From Brevibacterium yomogidense (lineage in GTDB: Bacteria; Actinomycetota; Actinomycetes; Actinomycetales; Brevibacteriaceae): a DNA stretch of 64,000 nt. Both the position numbers and the translations under genes were made by a program. How positions within the stretch are numbered: position 1 is the stretch's first letter; each line of letters begins with the position of its first letter. The stretch is taken from positions 1-64,000 of the forward strand of contig NZ_FWFF01000003.1 of NCBI RefSeq assembly GCF_900163715.1. The letters run 5' to 3'. Shown piece by piece: positions 26,501-34,151 of this stretch. A model generated the notes under the pieces. The model was not told the DNA's origin and made no database searches. It saw only the letters and a program-made list of their open reading frames with translations.

Positions 26501-29125
26501 ATCCGTCGCCGCAGAGGTGTCCGCGTTGGCGTCGGAATCCGTGTCGCTGTTCGCCGCAGCCTGAGCCGCAGTGGCTGCCGAAGCGTTCGCATCCGTAGTC
26601 GCATCGGTCGATGCGTCCGTGGAAGCGTCAGCCTCCGCAGCAACCTGCGCAGCCGCAGTCGCATCCGCATCCTCCGCAGCCGAAGCCGCGGTGTCAGCAT
26701 CAGCGTTCGCCGCCGGATCTGCCGCTGCCTGAGCGGAAGCATTCGACTCATCATCAGCATTCGCAGACGCCGCAGCAGAAGCCGAAGCATTCACGTTGCC
26801 GTCGGTGTCGGTCGACGCATCAGCGTCGGTCGCCGTGTCAGCTTCAGCCGTTGCGTCAGAGGCAGCGGTTGCCGAGGCGTCGTTCGACGCGTCGGCATTC
26901 GCTGCAACCGAAGCAGACGCTGCGGAGTTCGCGTCCGACGCCGCTGTGGCGCTCGCGTTGGAGTCGGAGTCCGCGTCACTGTTTGCAGCGGCCTGCGCCG
27001 CAGCGGTGGACGAGGATGTTGCATCGGCTCCGACGTCAGCCGACGCATCTGAGGACGCGTCTTCCTGAGCCGCAGACTCAGCAGCCGCCGTGCCATCCGC
27101 ATCTGCCGCGGCCGAGGCCGTGGTCGTCGCGTCGGCGTTCGCCGCAGCTTCAGACGCAGCCTCAGACGCGGCGTTGGCGTCCGAGTCAGCATCGACAGAC
27201 GCTGCGGCCGAAGCCGAAGCGTTCTCGTTGCCATCCTCGTCAGCCGCCGTGACCGTGAGCGTCGTGCTCGGCTGGTTGCCGGACTCATCAGTCGCGATGA
27301 TCGTGTAGTCCTTCGGGTCCGTGCCCTCGGGGACTGTCAGCGGTGTCTCGAAGCCACCGATCTCATCGGTCTCGACCGTGACAGGCCCCGCAATGACGTC
27401 ACCCGTATCCGGGTCGACGAGGGTGACTCCGACCGTGCTGTTCGGCTCGAAGTCGGTTCCCGACACCGTGGTGTCAGACCCTGCCGGGACCGTGTCAGGC
27501 GATGCGGTGATGCCAGGAGCGAGAGCTTCGTTCAACGCGCGCACCGTGGATGATCCCAGATCGACGTTCGCGACGCTCGCAGCCGGCAGCACGTCGAGGC
27601 TCAGAGCATTGACAGTGAATGAATCGGCTTCCAGCTTACCCGGTTCCTCCTGCTCGTTGATGGTGACATCAACGACCTGGCTTAGGCCCGCGAACACTGG
27701 ATCAAGCTCGAGGAGCAGCGGGTTGATGATCTCGGTAAGAGTGTCTGAGACACCAGATTCAACCAGCGACTTGAGGTCACCGAGTGCAGGAGTGATGATC
27801 CGGAGCAGTTCCGGAAGGATTGCGTCGGTCACTGCGTCCGTCAGCGGATCGAGCGGAATGGCACCCAGCAACGTGATGCTGACGTCGATATTCGGCTCTT
27901 CCGTGGACTCTCCGATCAGGAACCCAAGTGTCGTCTTCACTTCGACGTCGACGTTCGCGAGCTGGAGGACAGCCCGAGCTTCAGCCGAAAGGTCGATGAC
28001 GACTTCGGTGTTATTGAGAACCTCGGTCAGTCCTTCGGTCACCTTGGTCGTCAGGCCCCTCAGCGCATCAGCGACTGCCGTCGTGACGCCGCTGATCGTT
28101 TCTCCATCGAGCAGCTGCGTATTCGGATCCAGATCGTTCAGGCTGTCAACGCCTTCGTGCGACTGGACATACGCCTCTTCAAGGTCGACGTCGATCACGC
28201 CAGAAGCAAGGTCGACGGAAACGACTCCGTTACCATCAACCAGCGGCTCATTGATCAGCGTGTTGCTGAGCTCAGTGAGCGCGATATCGAGGTTGTCGAC
28301 ACCAACCACAGCTTCGTCCACACCGAGTCGCAGGAGCGGGAAGCCTGGCAGGTCGAGACCGATGTTGATGTTCTCAAGCTGGCTGATGATGCTGCCAGTC
28401 GCACCTTCAGTTCCAAGGATGCTGTCGACGATCGTTCCGGCGTCGCCCAGAACACCGTCAACTTCGGTGGCAAGACCACCCACGAGCGGGCTGGAGATCG
28501 TTGCATCCGCCCCCGCGAGCATGTACTCCGAGCTGACCGAGCCGGCTTCCTTAGTTGCAGTGGACGCGGTCGCCCCCAGCTCCAGCGATGCCTCGTCGAG
28601 GACCTCGTCTGTGACTCCGGCGAGTCCGAGCTGATCGAAAAGGTCCGTCAAGTCGACAGATGCAGGACCATACGCCCCGGGGTTGTTCGGATCGAGATCA
28701 AGTGCTCCATCCTGCCCGACAGCGCCAGCGCTGGCAGTCGAGGACGTCGCGGCCGGAGACTCGGCGAACGAGTTCAGCGCACCGAGTTCACCCAGTTCGA
28801 GAAGACCCGCGGCCTCAGGCGAATCCTTGATGAGCGGAATCTGGATTCCATCACCGAGATCAACCTTCAGGCCATCGAGGAGGTCCAGATTCAACGGCGT
28901 CGATTCAGGTCCGATCTCGCTCGGAAAGCCCGTATGAGCCGTGTTGAGGTCAGCCAGATCAGCCGCGAGCAGATCCGTGTCAAGGACCATTCCGAGGGCT
29001 TCGGAGTAGTCGGCGGGGGCGGCGTTGGCGACCGTCACTGGTGCGGCGAGCAGCCCGAGGGCTGTTCCGGCTGCGACGACGCCTCTCCATCTAGCGCGGG
29101 CGAACCGCGGGAGACTACGTCTCAT
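23513..29125 (-). CDS. giant repetitive LPxTG surface protein, choice-of-anchor-G type
   Basis: The product is 1870 residues. A signal peptide (residues 1-36, cleavage near ANA-AP) leads to a globular region to about residue 530 that resembles choice-of-anchor-G proteins (DYSEALGMVLDTDLLAADL). An Ig-like module (about 533-630, SPDTVPAGSDTTVSGTDFEP) follows. About eight ~145-residue repeats made almost only of Ala, Ser, Asp, Asn, Thr and Glu come next, each opening DGNxNASASAAAS. The end is LPRTG, a hydrophobic helix and RRRKA, the sortase signal. It is probably an anchored stalk-like adhesin. ATG at 29125 has GGAAAGGATG upstream. The frame is open to 29248 but without a start context. Confidence 0.9.
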   Translation of the reverse strand: MRRSLPRFARARWRGVVAAGTALGLLAAPVTVANAAPADYSEALGMVLDTDLLAADLADLNTAHTGFPSEIGPESTPLNLDLLDGLKVDLGDGIQIPLIKDSPEAAGLLELGELGALNSFAESPAATSSTASAGAVGQDGALDLDPNNPGAYGPASVDLTDLFDQLGLAGVTDEVLDEASLELGATASTATKEAGSVSSEYMLAGADATISSPLVGGLATEVDGVLGDAGTIVDSILGTEGATGSIISQLENINIGLDLPGFPLLRLGVDEAVVGVDNLDIALTELSNTLINEPLVDGNGVVSVDLASGVIDVDLEEAYVQSHEGVDSLNDLDPNTQLLDGETISGVTTAVADALRGLTTKVTEGLTEVLNNTEVVIDLSAEARAVLQLANVDVEVKTTLGFLIGESTEEPNIDVSITLLGAIPLDPLTDAVTDAILPELLRIITPALGDLKSLVESGVSDTLTEIINPLLLELDPVFAGLSQVVDVTINEQEEPGKLEADSFTVNALSLDVLPAASVANVDLGSSTVRALNEALAPGITASPDTVPAGSDTTVSGTDFEPNSTVGVTLVDPDTGDVIAGPVTVETDEIGGFETPLTVPEGTDPKDYTIIATDESGNQPSTTLTVTAADEDGNENASASAAASVDADSDANAASEAASEAAANADATTTASAAADADGTAAAESAAQEDASSDASADVGADATSSSTAAAQAAANSDADSDSNASATAASDANSAASASVAANADASNDASATAASDATAEADTATDADASTDTDGNVNASASAAASANADDESNASAQAAADPAANADADTAASAAEDADATAAAQVAAEADASTDASTDATTDANASAATAAQAAANSDTDSDANADTSAATDANAAAAAATASNADSSSDASTAAAADATAEADATVEADADADGNVNASASAAASANADDESNASAQAAADPAANADADTTASAAADADASSAAQSAAETDASTDASTDATTDANASAATAAQAVANSDSDSDVNADTSAATDANAAAAAATAANADSSSDASTAAAADADAATETDAEADTATEADAAADADGNVNASASAAASANADDDSNASAEAAAQTAANADADTTASAAADVDASAAAESAAQEDASSDTTADVNTDANASAATAAQAAATSDSDSDANADTTAAADADTAAAATAAANADSSSDASAAAAAEADATADADATADATADADVDGNVNASASAAASANADDESNASAQAAADPAANADADTTASAAADADATSAAQSAAETDASTDASTDATTDANASAATAAQAAANSDSDSDSNADTSAASDVDAGAAAATAANADSSSDASTAAAADATTEADATVDADAAADADGNVNASASAAASANADDDSNASAEAAAQTAANADADTTASAAADVDASAAAESAAQEDASSDTTADVNTDANASAATAAQAAATSDSDSDANADTTAAADADTAAAATAAANADSSSDASAAAAAEADATADADATADATADADVDGNVNASASAAASANADDESNASAQAAAETAANADADDAASAAEDADATSAAQSAAEADASTDASTDVSTDADAAASAAAQAAADNDSDSDANADTTAATDADAAAAATAAANTDASSDASAAAAADADATADADATADADATADVDGNENASASAAASADADSDANASAQAAAEAAATADADTAASAEADADASAAAESAAETDASTDASADVSTDANAAASASAEAAATSDSATDTNADTTAAANADAAAAATVAANADASSDAASSAAADADATAEADATADADASPEADADAQGDDSANASASASASSNASADAGTAANADGSADGDDDLPRTGTDAVGPILAIAAMALLVGAGILMVVRRRKA
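24534..25066 (-). repeat. 533-bp exact duplicate, copy A
   Basis: This block reads the same, base for base by eye, as 25404-25936, at an offset of exactly 870 bp (two 435-bp units). Flanking units differ clearly from each other. Confidence 0.85.
25404..25936 (-). repeat. 533-bp exact duplicate, copy B
   Basis: Partner of 24534-25066. Identity stops at GGGTCTGCC versus GTCTCTGCC on one side and at ATCAGCCGC versus ATCAGCAGC on the other. Confidence 0.85.
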
Positions 29126-29221
29126 TCGGCATCCTTTCCGATGCTGTCGGTCCCTGGGTGACCAATGTGCAGAACCAGGCAAAACACTCACATCGTAGCC
29201 GAAGGCCGAGAAGCGAAAGGC

Positions 29222-29247
29222 CCATATGGTCCTTTTGTTCATGAACA
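29222..29247. promoter_or_regulatory. two palindromes upstream of the surface-protein gene
   Basis: CCATATGG (29222-29229) and TGTTCATGAACA (29236-29247) are perfect palindromes about 100-120 bp upstream of the LPxTG gene start, in the otherwise gene-free 29126-29454 stretch. They could be operators. Nothing else was recognised in that 329-bp gap. Confidence 0.35.
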
Positions 29248-29454
29248 CCGAATGGCGAGACAGAACCTACGGAAGAGTAACCAGAGAAATGTGACCGCCG
29301 ACGCGCTGACTAGGAACGACGGGTTTCCAGACTAAGAAATCTGCGCTTTCCAGCATTGGAAAGAACCACTTCCCAGCTGGCTTTCGCGGGTGCCGCTGAC
29401 GCCATTCTGAAGCCGAGATCGGCGGTCAATCCTGCAAAGAGGAGGCCTCTTCGC

Positions 29455-30066
29455 TCAGCGAAAGTTCAGCAACCACTCATGGTGGAGGGTTATGAGTTCT
29501 GCCGTGGTCGGAGAGAAGAACTGGCCTGCGGGGGCTACGAACGCGCGCATTCGATGACCGTTGTAGATCGCCCTGCGAGGATCGGTCGCCGAGCAGACGA
29601 CCCTCTCCCCCGTCCTCAGCACCAGGACGCTCGCGCCCGTTCGGTATCCGGTCTGCTGAGCTTCCACGCGGTGCAGTTCGTCCCATCGCACTCTGCGGGT
29701 ACTGAGCGGGAACTGCCGCACCTCGATTCCACCCGGGGTCACGACGATGCTCGTGCGCCACGCATCAACTGCGACCAGTGTGACGGCTGTGCACAGCAGG
29801 CAGAAGAAGAGGAGAAGTGCGATGCCCACCATCATCGTGGTCGTTCCCTGGCCAGAGATGATGAGCATGAGCGGCGCAACGAGGGCGATCACCCACACTA
29901 TGCCCAACATGAGGAACGGCAACACGAACAGCGCACGAGTACGCGGGTAGGCGAGCAGGGGTCGTCCCGGCCCCCAGACCTCGGCGAGCTTCGCTGCGCG
30001 CCTGTGTGCCCACCGCGGCCACGCCGCGTCGCTTCCAGCGTGCAGGGTCCGTCCCGTCGCGCTCAC
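29455..30066 (-). CDS. membrane protein with PH-like domain
   Basis: The product is 203 residues from GTG at 30066. Two hydrophobic helices (LFVLPFLMLGIVWVIALVAP, then a segment around GIALLLFFCLLCTAVTLVAV) are followed by a beta-rich domain: TSIVVTPGGIEVRQFPL and VLVLRTGERVVCSATDPRRA. This two-helix plus bacterial PH-like layout is common in actinobacteria, and its role is usually unknown. The chosen GTG overlaps the hydrolase stop by 4 bp (GTGA); a GTG at 30081 is possible. The gene is therefore probably coupled to the hydrolase. Confidence 0.62.
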   Translation of the reverse strand: MSATGRTLHAGSDAAWPRWAHRRAAKLAEVWGPGRPLLAYPRTRALFVLPFLMLGIVWVIALVAPLMLIISGQGTTTMMVGIALLLFFCLLCTAVTLVAVDAWRTSIVVTPGGIEVRQFPLSTRRVRWDELHRVEAQQTGYRTGASVLVLRTGERVVCSATDPRRAIYNGHRMRAFVAPAGQFFSPTTAELITLHHEWLLNFR

Positions 30067-30878
30067 CGCGTGAGGAACCACCGCAGGATCTCTGCGAACT
30101 CAGCGGGCTTCTCCGAGTGGACCCAGTGACCGGCGCCCTTCACAGTGATCTGGCGGACTTTCGGGAAGTACCCCTGCATGACGGGCTCCGCGTCCTCAGT
30201 GATGTATCCGGACTTTGATCCGCCCATCCACAGCGTGGGGCCGTCGAACACTCGGTCCTCCGCCTCAGGGAAGCCGCCGATAGTCGGCAGAGACCGGTAG
30301 AGGAGGTCGAGGTTCGGCTGCCACTCGTATCCATCCGCCGAAGACCTGAGGTTCTGCAGGAGGAATCCGCGCGTGCCCTTGTTGGGGATGGGGTCCTGCA
30401 GAGCGTTGTCTGCGTCGGTGCGCGATTCGAGTGCGTCGAGGTCGAGCGCGGCGAGCGATCCCAGCAGGTGCTCGAACTCGCCGCCGTTGTCAGAGGCGAC
30501 CGGTGAGATGTCGACGATGACCAGCCGATCGACGAGGTCCGGGTGGCGAAGCGCCAGCACCATCGCTGTCTTCCCTCCCATCGAGTGCCCGATGACATCG
30601 ACGGGCCCGTCGGAGGCCGCGTCTGCGCGCAGCGTCTCTGCTACGGCGTCTGCCATCTGGACGTAGGAGAAATCCTCCGTCCACGGGGACTCGCCGTGAT
30701 TGGGCAGGTCGACGAGCGTGCTCGTGTGAGTGTCGGAAATGGCCTTCGCCGCGGTCGTGAAGTTCTTGCCGCGACCGAAGAGACCGTGGAGGAAGACGGC
30801 CTGATCCGGCCCTTCCCCCACGGTCTTCGTCGCCAGTGCGGCGCTGTTCTGTGTGCTCACATCTTCACTGTCGCACAT
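30063..30878 (-). CDS. alpha/beta hydrolase (YbfF/ABHD11-like esterase)
   Basis: The product is 271 residues. The oxyanion region is VFLHGLFGRGKNF, the nucleophile elbow is GHSMGGKTAM with the catalytic Ser near residue 105, LVDLPNHGESPW precedes it, and the catalytic His is in KGAGHWVHSEKP near the end. It is probably a cytoplasmic esterase of small acyl substrates. ATG at 30878 is used; GTG at 30860 is an alternative that would fit homologues as well. The PH-like gene follows with a 4-bp overlap. Confidence 0.85.
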   Translation of the reverse strand: MCDSEDVSTQNSAALATKTVGEGPDQAVFLHGLFGRGKNFTTAAKAISDTHTSTLVDLPNHGESPWTEDFSYVQMADAVAETLRADAASDGPVDVIGHSMGGKTAMVLALRHPDLVDRLVIVDISPVASDNGGEFEHLLGSLAALDLDALESRTDADNALQDPIPNKGTRGFLLQNLRSSADGYEWQPNLDLLYRSLPTIGGFPEAEDRVFDGPTLWMGGSKSGYITEDAEPVMQGYFPKVRQITVKGAGHWVHSEKPAEFAEILRWFLTR

Positions 30879-30935
30879 CGGCTCTCAGACGTCAGCATGG
30901 TGGCGAGCCGCCGTCATGCCGTCAGTCTGCGGGCC

Positions 30936-31613
30936 TCAGCTGATCGCGTCGGCGACCGGGGTGTCGCCATCGTAGAAGTTCACCGTCTGGCGCACTCCCA
31001 CGTTGCTCTTCAGGACGTGGGCGATGACGACGGCGACGTTGTCGCGGCTGGTGTCTGCCGCCTCGACGTCCTGATCGTCGATCCGGCCGTCCTTGTCCGC
31101 GACGACGATCTTCTCCGAGGCAGGCTCCAGCGTGAGCTTGCCCGGTCCCAGGATCGTGTAGTCGAGATCCGTCGAGCGGAGGTGCTCGTCCGCGTCGTGC
31201 TTCGCCTTGGCGTACGTGTAGAAGGGCTCCTCCGGGTCGACCGTGTCCTTGGACACGAGCGCGGTGGCGAACGAGACCATGATGAAGCGCGTCACGCCGG
31301 CCTGGACGGCAGCGTCGATCGCGCGCACCGCTCCCTTGTGGTCGACGGCCTTCGTGCGATCAGGGTTGCCCCCGCCGGCTCCCGCGGAGAACACCACGGC
31401 GTCTGCTCCGTCGAAGGCCTTCGCGAGGTCGTCGACGCTCGCATCCTCCAGGCTCAGTTCGACGGGGTTCGCGCCGGATGCGCGCACGTCCACCGCGTGG
31501 TCAGGGTTGCGGATGAGTCCGTCGACGTCGTATCCCGCATCGACGAGCCGGGGTGCTGCCAACAGCGCGATCTTTCCGTGCGCTCCGATGATGACGGCCT
31601 TCTTGTCAGCCAT
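30936..31613 (-). CDS. NmrA/YwnB-like NAD(P)-binding protein (atypical SDR)
   Basis: The product is 225 residues. The N-terminal Rossmann strand AVIIGAHGKIALLAAPRLVDAGYDV carries a variant glycine loop. GADAVVFSAGAGG and DHKGAVRAIDAAVQAGVTRFIMVS match the atypical short-chain dehydrogenase family, and YTYAKAKHDAD resembles its Tyr/Lys region. It is probably a cytoplasmic oxidoreductase or redox sensor of unknown substrate. A good ribosome site, GAAGGAGG, lies upstream of ATG at 31613. Confidence 0.82.
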   Translation of the reverse strand: MADKKAVIIGAHGKIALLAAPRLVDAGYDVDGLIRNPDHAVDVRASGANPVELSLEDASVDDLAKAFDGADAVVFSAGAGGGNPDRTKAVDHKGAVRAIDAAVQAGVTRFIMVSFATALVSKDTVDPEEPFYTYAKAKHDADEHLRSTDLDYTILGPGKLTLEPASEKIVVADKDGRIDDQDVEAADTSRDNVAVVIAHVLKSNVGVRQTVNFYDGDTPVADAIS

Positions 31614-31694
31614 ATCGCTGCCTCCTTCGTCAGGGGTACTGCCGAGTCACGGTCGCCTGATCATCTGGAATCAGGCGCCGAGCTTCCGTCTGGA

Positions 31695-32453
31695 TCAACG
31701 CACGTCAGCAGCGGGTATTCCTCTGCGTCGGACCAGGACGACGGAATCGTCGAGATGCGCGTGTGCACCGTCCGGCGCTTCGACCTCGCGTGTCCGGATT
31801 CCGGCGGTGAGCGTCTCCCACTCGTGAGGGTCGAGCGCGAGCGTGCTCAGTTCGTCCTCAGGCGATGGGAACTCCGCCGGGCCGCCGGTGTGGTGATCGG
31901 CATGGTCGCCGGCTTGCTGCGCGGACTGATCGGAAGCCCACGTGGGTGGTGCCGCGTGAGAGGTGAGGAGCAGGTGTCCCCCTGTCGCAACGAGGTTCGC
32001 CGCCGCCCGCAGGATCCGTTCCCGATCGAGTGCGACCGGGGACTGGAAGAAGCTCGCGGTGACGAGGTCGAACGGACCCTTGAGGGAGGAATGCCGATCA
32101 CGGTCGGACAGGGTGGTGAGGTCGGCACGGACGAACTCGGCCCGGTCCCGGTCCTCGCCCAGGTCGGCGGCCTCGGCGGCGGCCCGTGCGCGAATGATCG
32201 CTGCCTGCGAGATGTCGACCCCGACGGCCCTCCAACCCTTCTGCGCAAGCCACAGGACGTCCGCGCCCTCACCGCAGCCCAGGTCGAGCACGCTGCCGGG
32301 CATGAGGTGGGCCGCCACGTCCGCGAGCACTTCGTTCACGTTCCCGGACCACACCTGCTCGTCGCCGTAGTGGGATTCCCAGAACGCGCTGGGGTCCTGG
32401 GGCGTATCGGCATGGGGCGCGTGGTCGTGATTGTGCTTGGCATCGGTGCTCAT
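31695..32453 (-). CDS. class I SAM-dependent methyltransferase
   Basis: The product is 252 residues. Motif I is VLDLGCGEGADVLWLA near residue 56, followed by the acidic ribose-binding end of strand 2 (AVGVDIS), FVRADLTTL and FDLVTASFFQSP. A His-rich N-terminus and a His/Asp insertion (DHADHHTGG) near residue 185 are unusual. The overall layout is like TehB-type or thiopurine-type methyltransferases. The substrate is unknown. ATG lies 6 nt after TAGTGT, so it may be leaderless, although GGGGGA between could also serve as a ribosome site. Confidence 0.82.
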   Translation of the reverse strand: MSTDAKHNHDHAPHADTPQDPSAFWESHYGDEQVWSGNVNEVLADVAAHLMPGSVLDLGCGEGADVLWLAQKGWRAVGVDISQAAIIRARAAAEAADLGEDRDRAEFVRADLTTLSDRDRHSSLKGPFDLVTASFFQSPVALDRERILRAAANLVATGGHLLLTSHAAPPTWASDQSAQQAGDHADHHTGGPAEFPSPEDELSTLALDPHEWETLTAGIRTREVEAPDGAHAHLDDSVVLVRRRGIPAADVR

Positions 32454-32459
32454 TCCCCC

Positions 32460-32465
32460 ACACTA
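32460..32465 (-). promoter_or_regulatory. -10 element of a leaderless start (methyltransferase)
   Basis: TAGTGT on the minus strand, 6 nt before the ATG at 32453. Confidence 0.45.
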
Positions 32466-32581
32466 ATCGCGAAGCGGTCGCAGGGGACGATTCGTTGTGC
32501 CAGAGCAGCAAATAGCCGTCCGACGCGAACAACACATCCCGGGCGGTCAGACCGTCCCGTAGATCACCACACAGCCACCCT

Positions 32582-32607
32582 CAGTTAGTACTCACCTCCA
32601 GTTAGTA
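32582..32607. promoter_or_regulatory. direct repeats upstream of the small HTH gene
   Basis: CAGTTAGTA occurs at 32582-32590 and again at 32599-32607, 17 bp apart, just before AAGGAG (32623-32628) and the GTG start. The site could bind the small HTH-like protein or form part of the promoter. Confidence 0.4.
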
Positions 32608-32633
32608 TTGATTCGAGTATTGAAGGAGCCGTT

Positions 32634-32834
32634 GTGGACGACAAGAAGGTTGACGAGGCGCGGGTCCGTCATCAAGAGGTGGCGAGCCTGGAGGACGAGC
32701 TGAGTGCGGCGCGCGAGGTGCGCGACGCTGCGATTCGAGAGGCTGTCGACTCGGGCGCGACGAAGTACCGGGTAGCGAAAGAAATTGGTCTCACCGAAAT
32801 GCAGGTCGGTCGCATTACGAAGGCGGAGAAATGA
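32634..32834 (+). CDS. small HTH-like DNA-binding protein
   Basis: The product is 66 residues. A charged N-terminal helix (residues 1-35) leads to DSGATKYRVAKEIGLTEMQVGRI (split: helix, Gly-Leu turn, recognition helix), a pattern like phage-type or XRE-like helix-turn-helix modules. GTG at 32634 has AAGGAG 5 nt upstream. The stop overlaps the next gene by 4 bp (ATGA), so it is cotranslated with a lipoprotein. It is probably a transcription factor or a phage/plasmid-like control protein. Confidence 0.65.
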   Translation: MDDKKVDEARVRHQEVASLEDELSAAREVRDAAIREAVDSGATKYRVAKEIGLTEMQVGRITKAEK

Positions 32835-33277
32835 AGGCACGGTTCTTGGTGGCCGCAGCGGTTGCACTGTCTGCTCTAGTCGGTTGCGAGATGGGCGACG
32901 AATCGCCAGTCAGTCAGGCTGCACCTCAGCCCGCGATCACGGTCGCGGGTGAACCGGGAGTGGTCGGGGCGTGGACTGGCGATCATGTGACCGCGAACCC
33001 CGCGCCCGAACCGGTGGCCGAACCTGCTCCTGCGGCCGAGCCTGCACCTGCCGCCGTTCCCGCTGACGAACCCGAACGAGAAAAGAGCAGCGGCGAGATC
33101 CAATGGGAGTGGCACCAAGATCAACAGAACCAGGACGACGACTACTGGGATCAGGTCGAAGAAGATAACGGATACGACCCGAACGACGGCTACTGGTTCG
33201 AGGACGGCGGCGAACCGACATGCGACGGGGCCGGTATCTACGGCGACTACTCCCCCGAAGGCTACGCGGACTGCTGA
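32831..33277 (+). CDS. small lipoprotein, Pro/Ala/Glu-rich
   Basis: The product is 148 residues. The signal ends in the lipobox LVGC near residue 19. A low-complexity linker (Pro/Ala/Glu, residues 58-85) leads to an acidic, Trp/Tyr/Asp-rich end with Cys pairs (PTCDGAGIYGD and YADC). No family was recognised. It is anchored to the outer face of the membrane and coupled to the HTH gene. A hairpin follows at 33286. Confidence 0.7.
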   Translation: MKARFLVAAAVALSALVGCEMGDESPVSQAAPQPAITVAGEPGVVGAWTGDHVTANPAPEPVAEPAPAAEPAPAAVPADEPEREKSSGEIQWEWHQDQQNQDDDYWDQVEEDNGYDPNDGYWFEDGGEPTCDGAGIYGDYSPEGYADC

Positions 33278-33285
33278 CTTCATCT

Positions 33286-33302
33286 GCCCACTAGCAGTGG
33301 GC
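33286..33302 (+). terminator. hairpin after the lipoprotein gene
   Basis: GCCCACT and AGTGGGC pair perfectly around loop AGC, 9 nt after the stop. There is no T-run, so confidence is modest. Confidence 0.5.
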
Positions 33303-33389
33303 TGGCTGCATTGGCCAGGGTGCAGCGGACCTTCAGCAGGCGCGATCGCGAGAGTTCACTTTTCCTGACCGCTCTGGAACTACTGCTCT

Positions 33390-34083
33390 ATGGCACGCTT
33401 CCTAGCAATCGACAAGCAGTCACCGCAGACCGCGACGAAGCGGAGAAGCGGAGAAGCGGAGAAGGCTCTGGACGAGCATGTCGCGGGCATGTGGAGCGAC
33501 GAGTTGCTGGATCCGCCGCGGATCATCCTCGTGGCAGAGAAGCTCGACGACCCAGACAACATGGCTGGCCGGCACCTTCTCGATGCGGCACCTGGAATCA
33601 CGCCTGAAGCCCACGAATACCGGGTGTTCGACCACGGTGAGCAGGCCATCATCACGTTCCGACGGGCCCATCCGACAGCTGACGGCACGAAACAGGCACC
33701 ACTTTCTGACGAGCGGTCGGCCACGGCAGAAGCGCAGTTGGCAGAGAACCGCCAACGAGCTCAGGTGGTTCCTCTCATTCACCAGGCCGATGCGATCCCA
33801 GACGCTTCACGCATCGGGCTCGACCTCCGGCAGCACGTCGCACACGAACAGTGGGAGCGCGTGACGGCGTGGTTGAACGCTGATGCGAGGCGACGACCGG
33901 TGGCGCAGCCATCGCTCACAAACGCTGTTCTGGGCGGCTTCAGACGATCCGGGTACGCAGTGGACACCGAAGGGTCTCCTCAACGAGTTCCTCGATCAGG
34001 CCACCGGCGACACCCCTGACGCTCCACGAGACTTCTTCGCGACTGATGCGTGGTATTCGGTCGCCCAGGATCACGCGAAGTAA
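33390..34083 (+). pseudogene. frame-disrupted gene of unknown function
   Basis: An ORF from ATG at 33390 reads as a normal protein (LDEHVAGMWSDELLDPPRIIL, then HEQWERVTAWLNAD) to about 33880. It then turns into Arg/Pro-rich text ending at 34019. In the +1 frame, from about 33883, a protein-like tail (RWRSHRSQTLFWAASDD, QWTPKGLLNEFLDQATG) continues to a stop at 34083. A single extra base near GCTGATGCGAGG explains this, unless it is a sequencing error or programmed shift. Near the 5' end, AAGCGGAG is repeated three times in tandem (33438-33461). No family is named with confidence. Confidence 0.6.
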
Positions 34084-34151
34084 GCGGCCACTGATTCCTC
34101 CGCACAGCAGGACCTTGAAGGGCGGGTGACCACCAGCCCCAGGCCCGCAGC

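Larger units (their letters stand above)
23650..27235 (-). repeat. tandem ~435-bp coding repeats, about eight copies
   Basis: Each unit encodes a ~145-residue block starting DGN(V/E)NASASAAAS, followed by ANAD, SNASA, TAAQAA and NADSSSDAS segments in the same order. Units differ by small substitutions. Composition is confined to a few small or acidic residues, and long shadow frames appear in the other five frames as a result. Confidence 0.9.

Noticed and set aside
23544-28634. Long plus-strand and alternative minus-strand frames opposite the LPxTG gene
   Set aside because: They exist only because the repeats use few codons; their products are Ala/Ser or Arg/Pro/Gln monotony with no domain, and they have no ribosome sites.
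30543-32588. 681-residue plus-strand frame
   Set aside because: It runs antisense through three well-supported genes (hydrolase, NmrA-like protein, methyltransferase) and has no recognisable motif.
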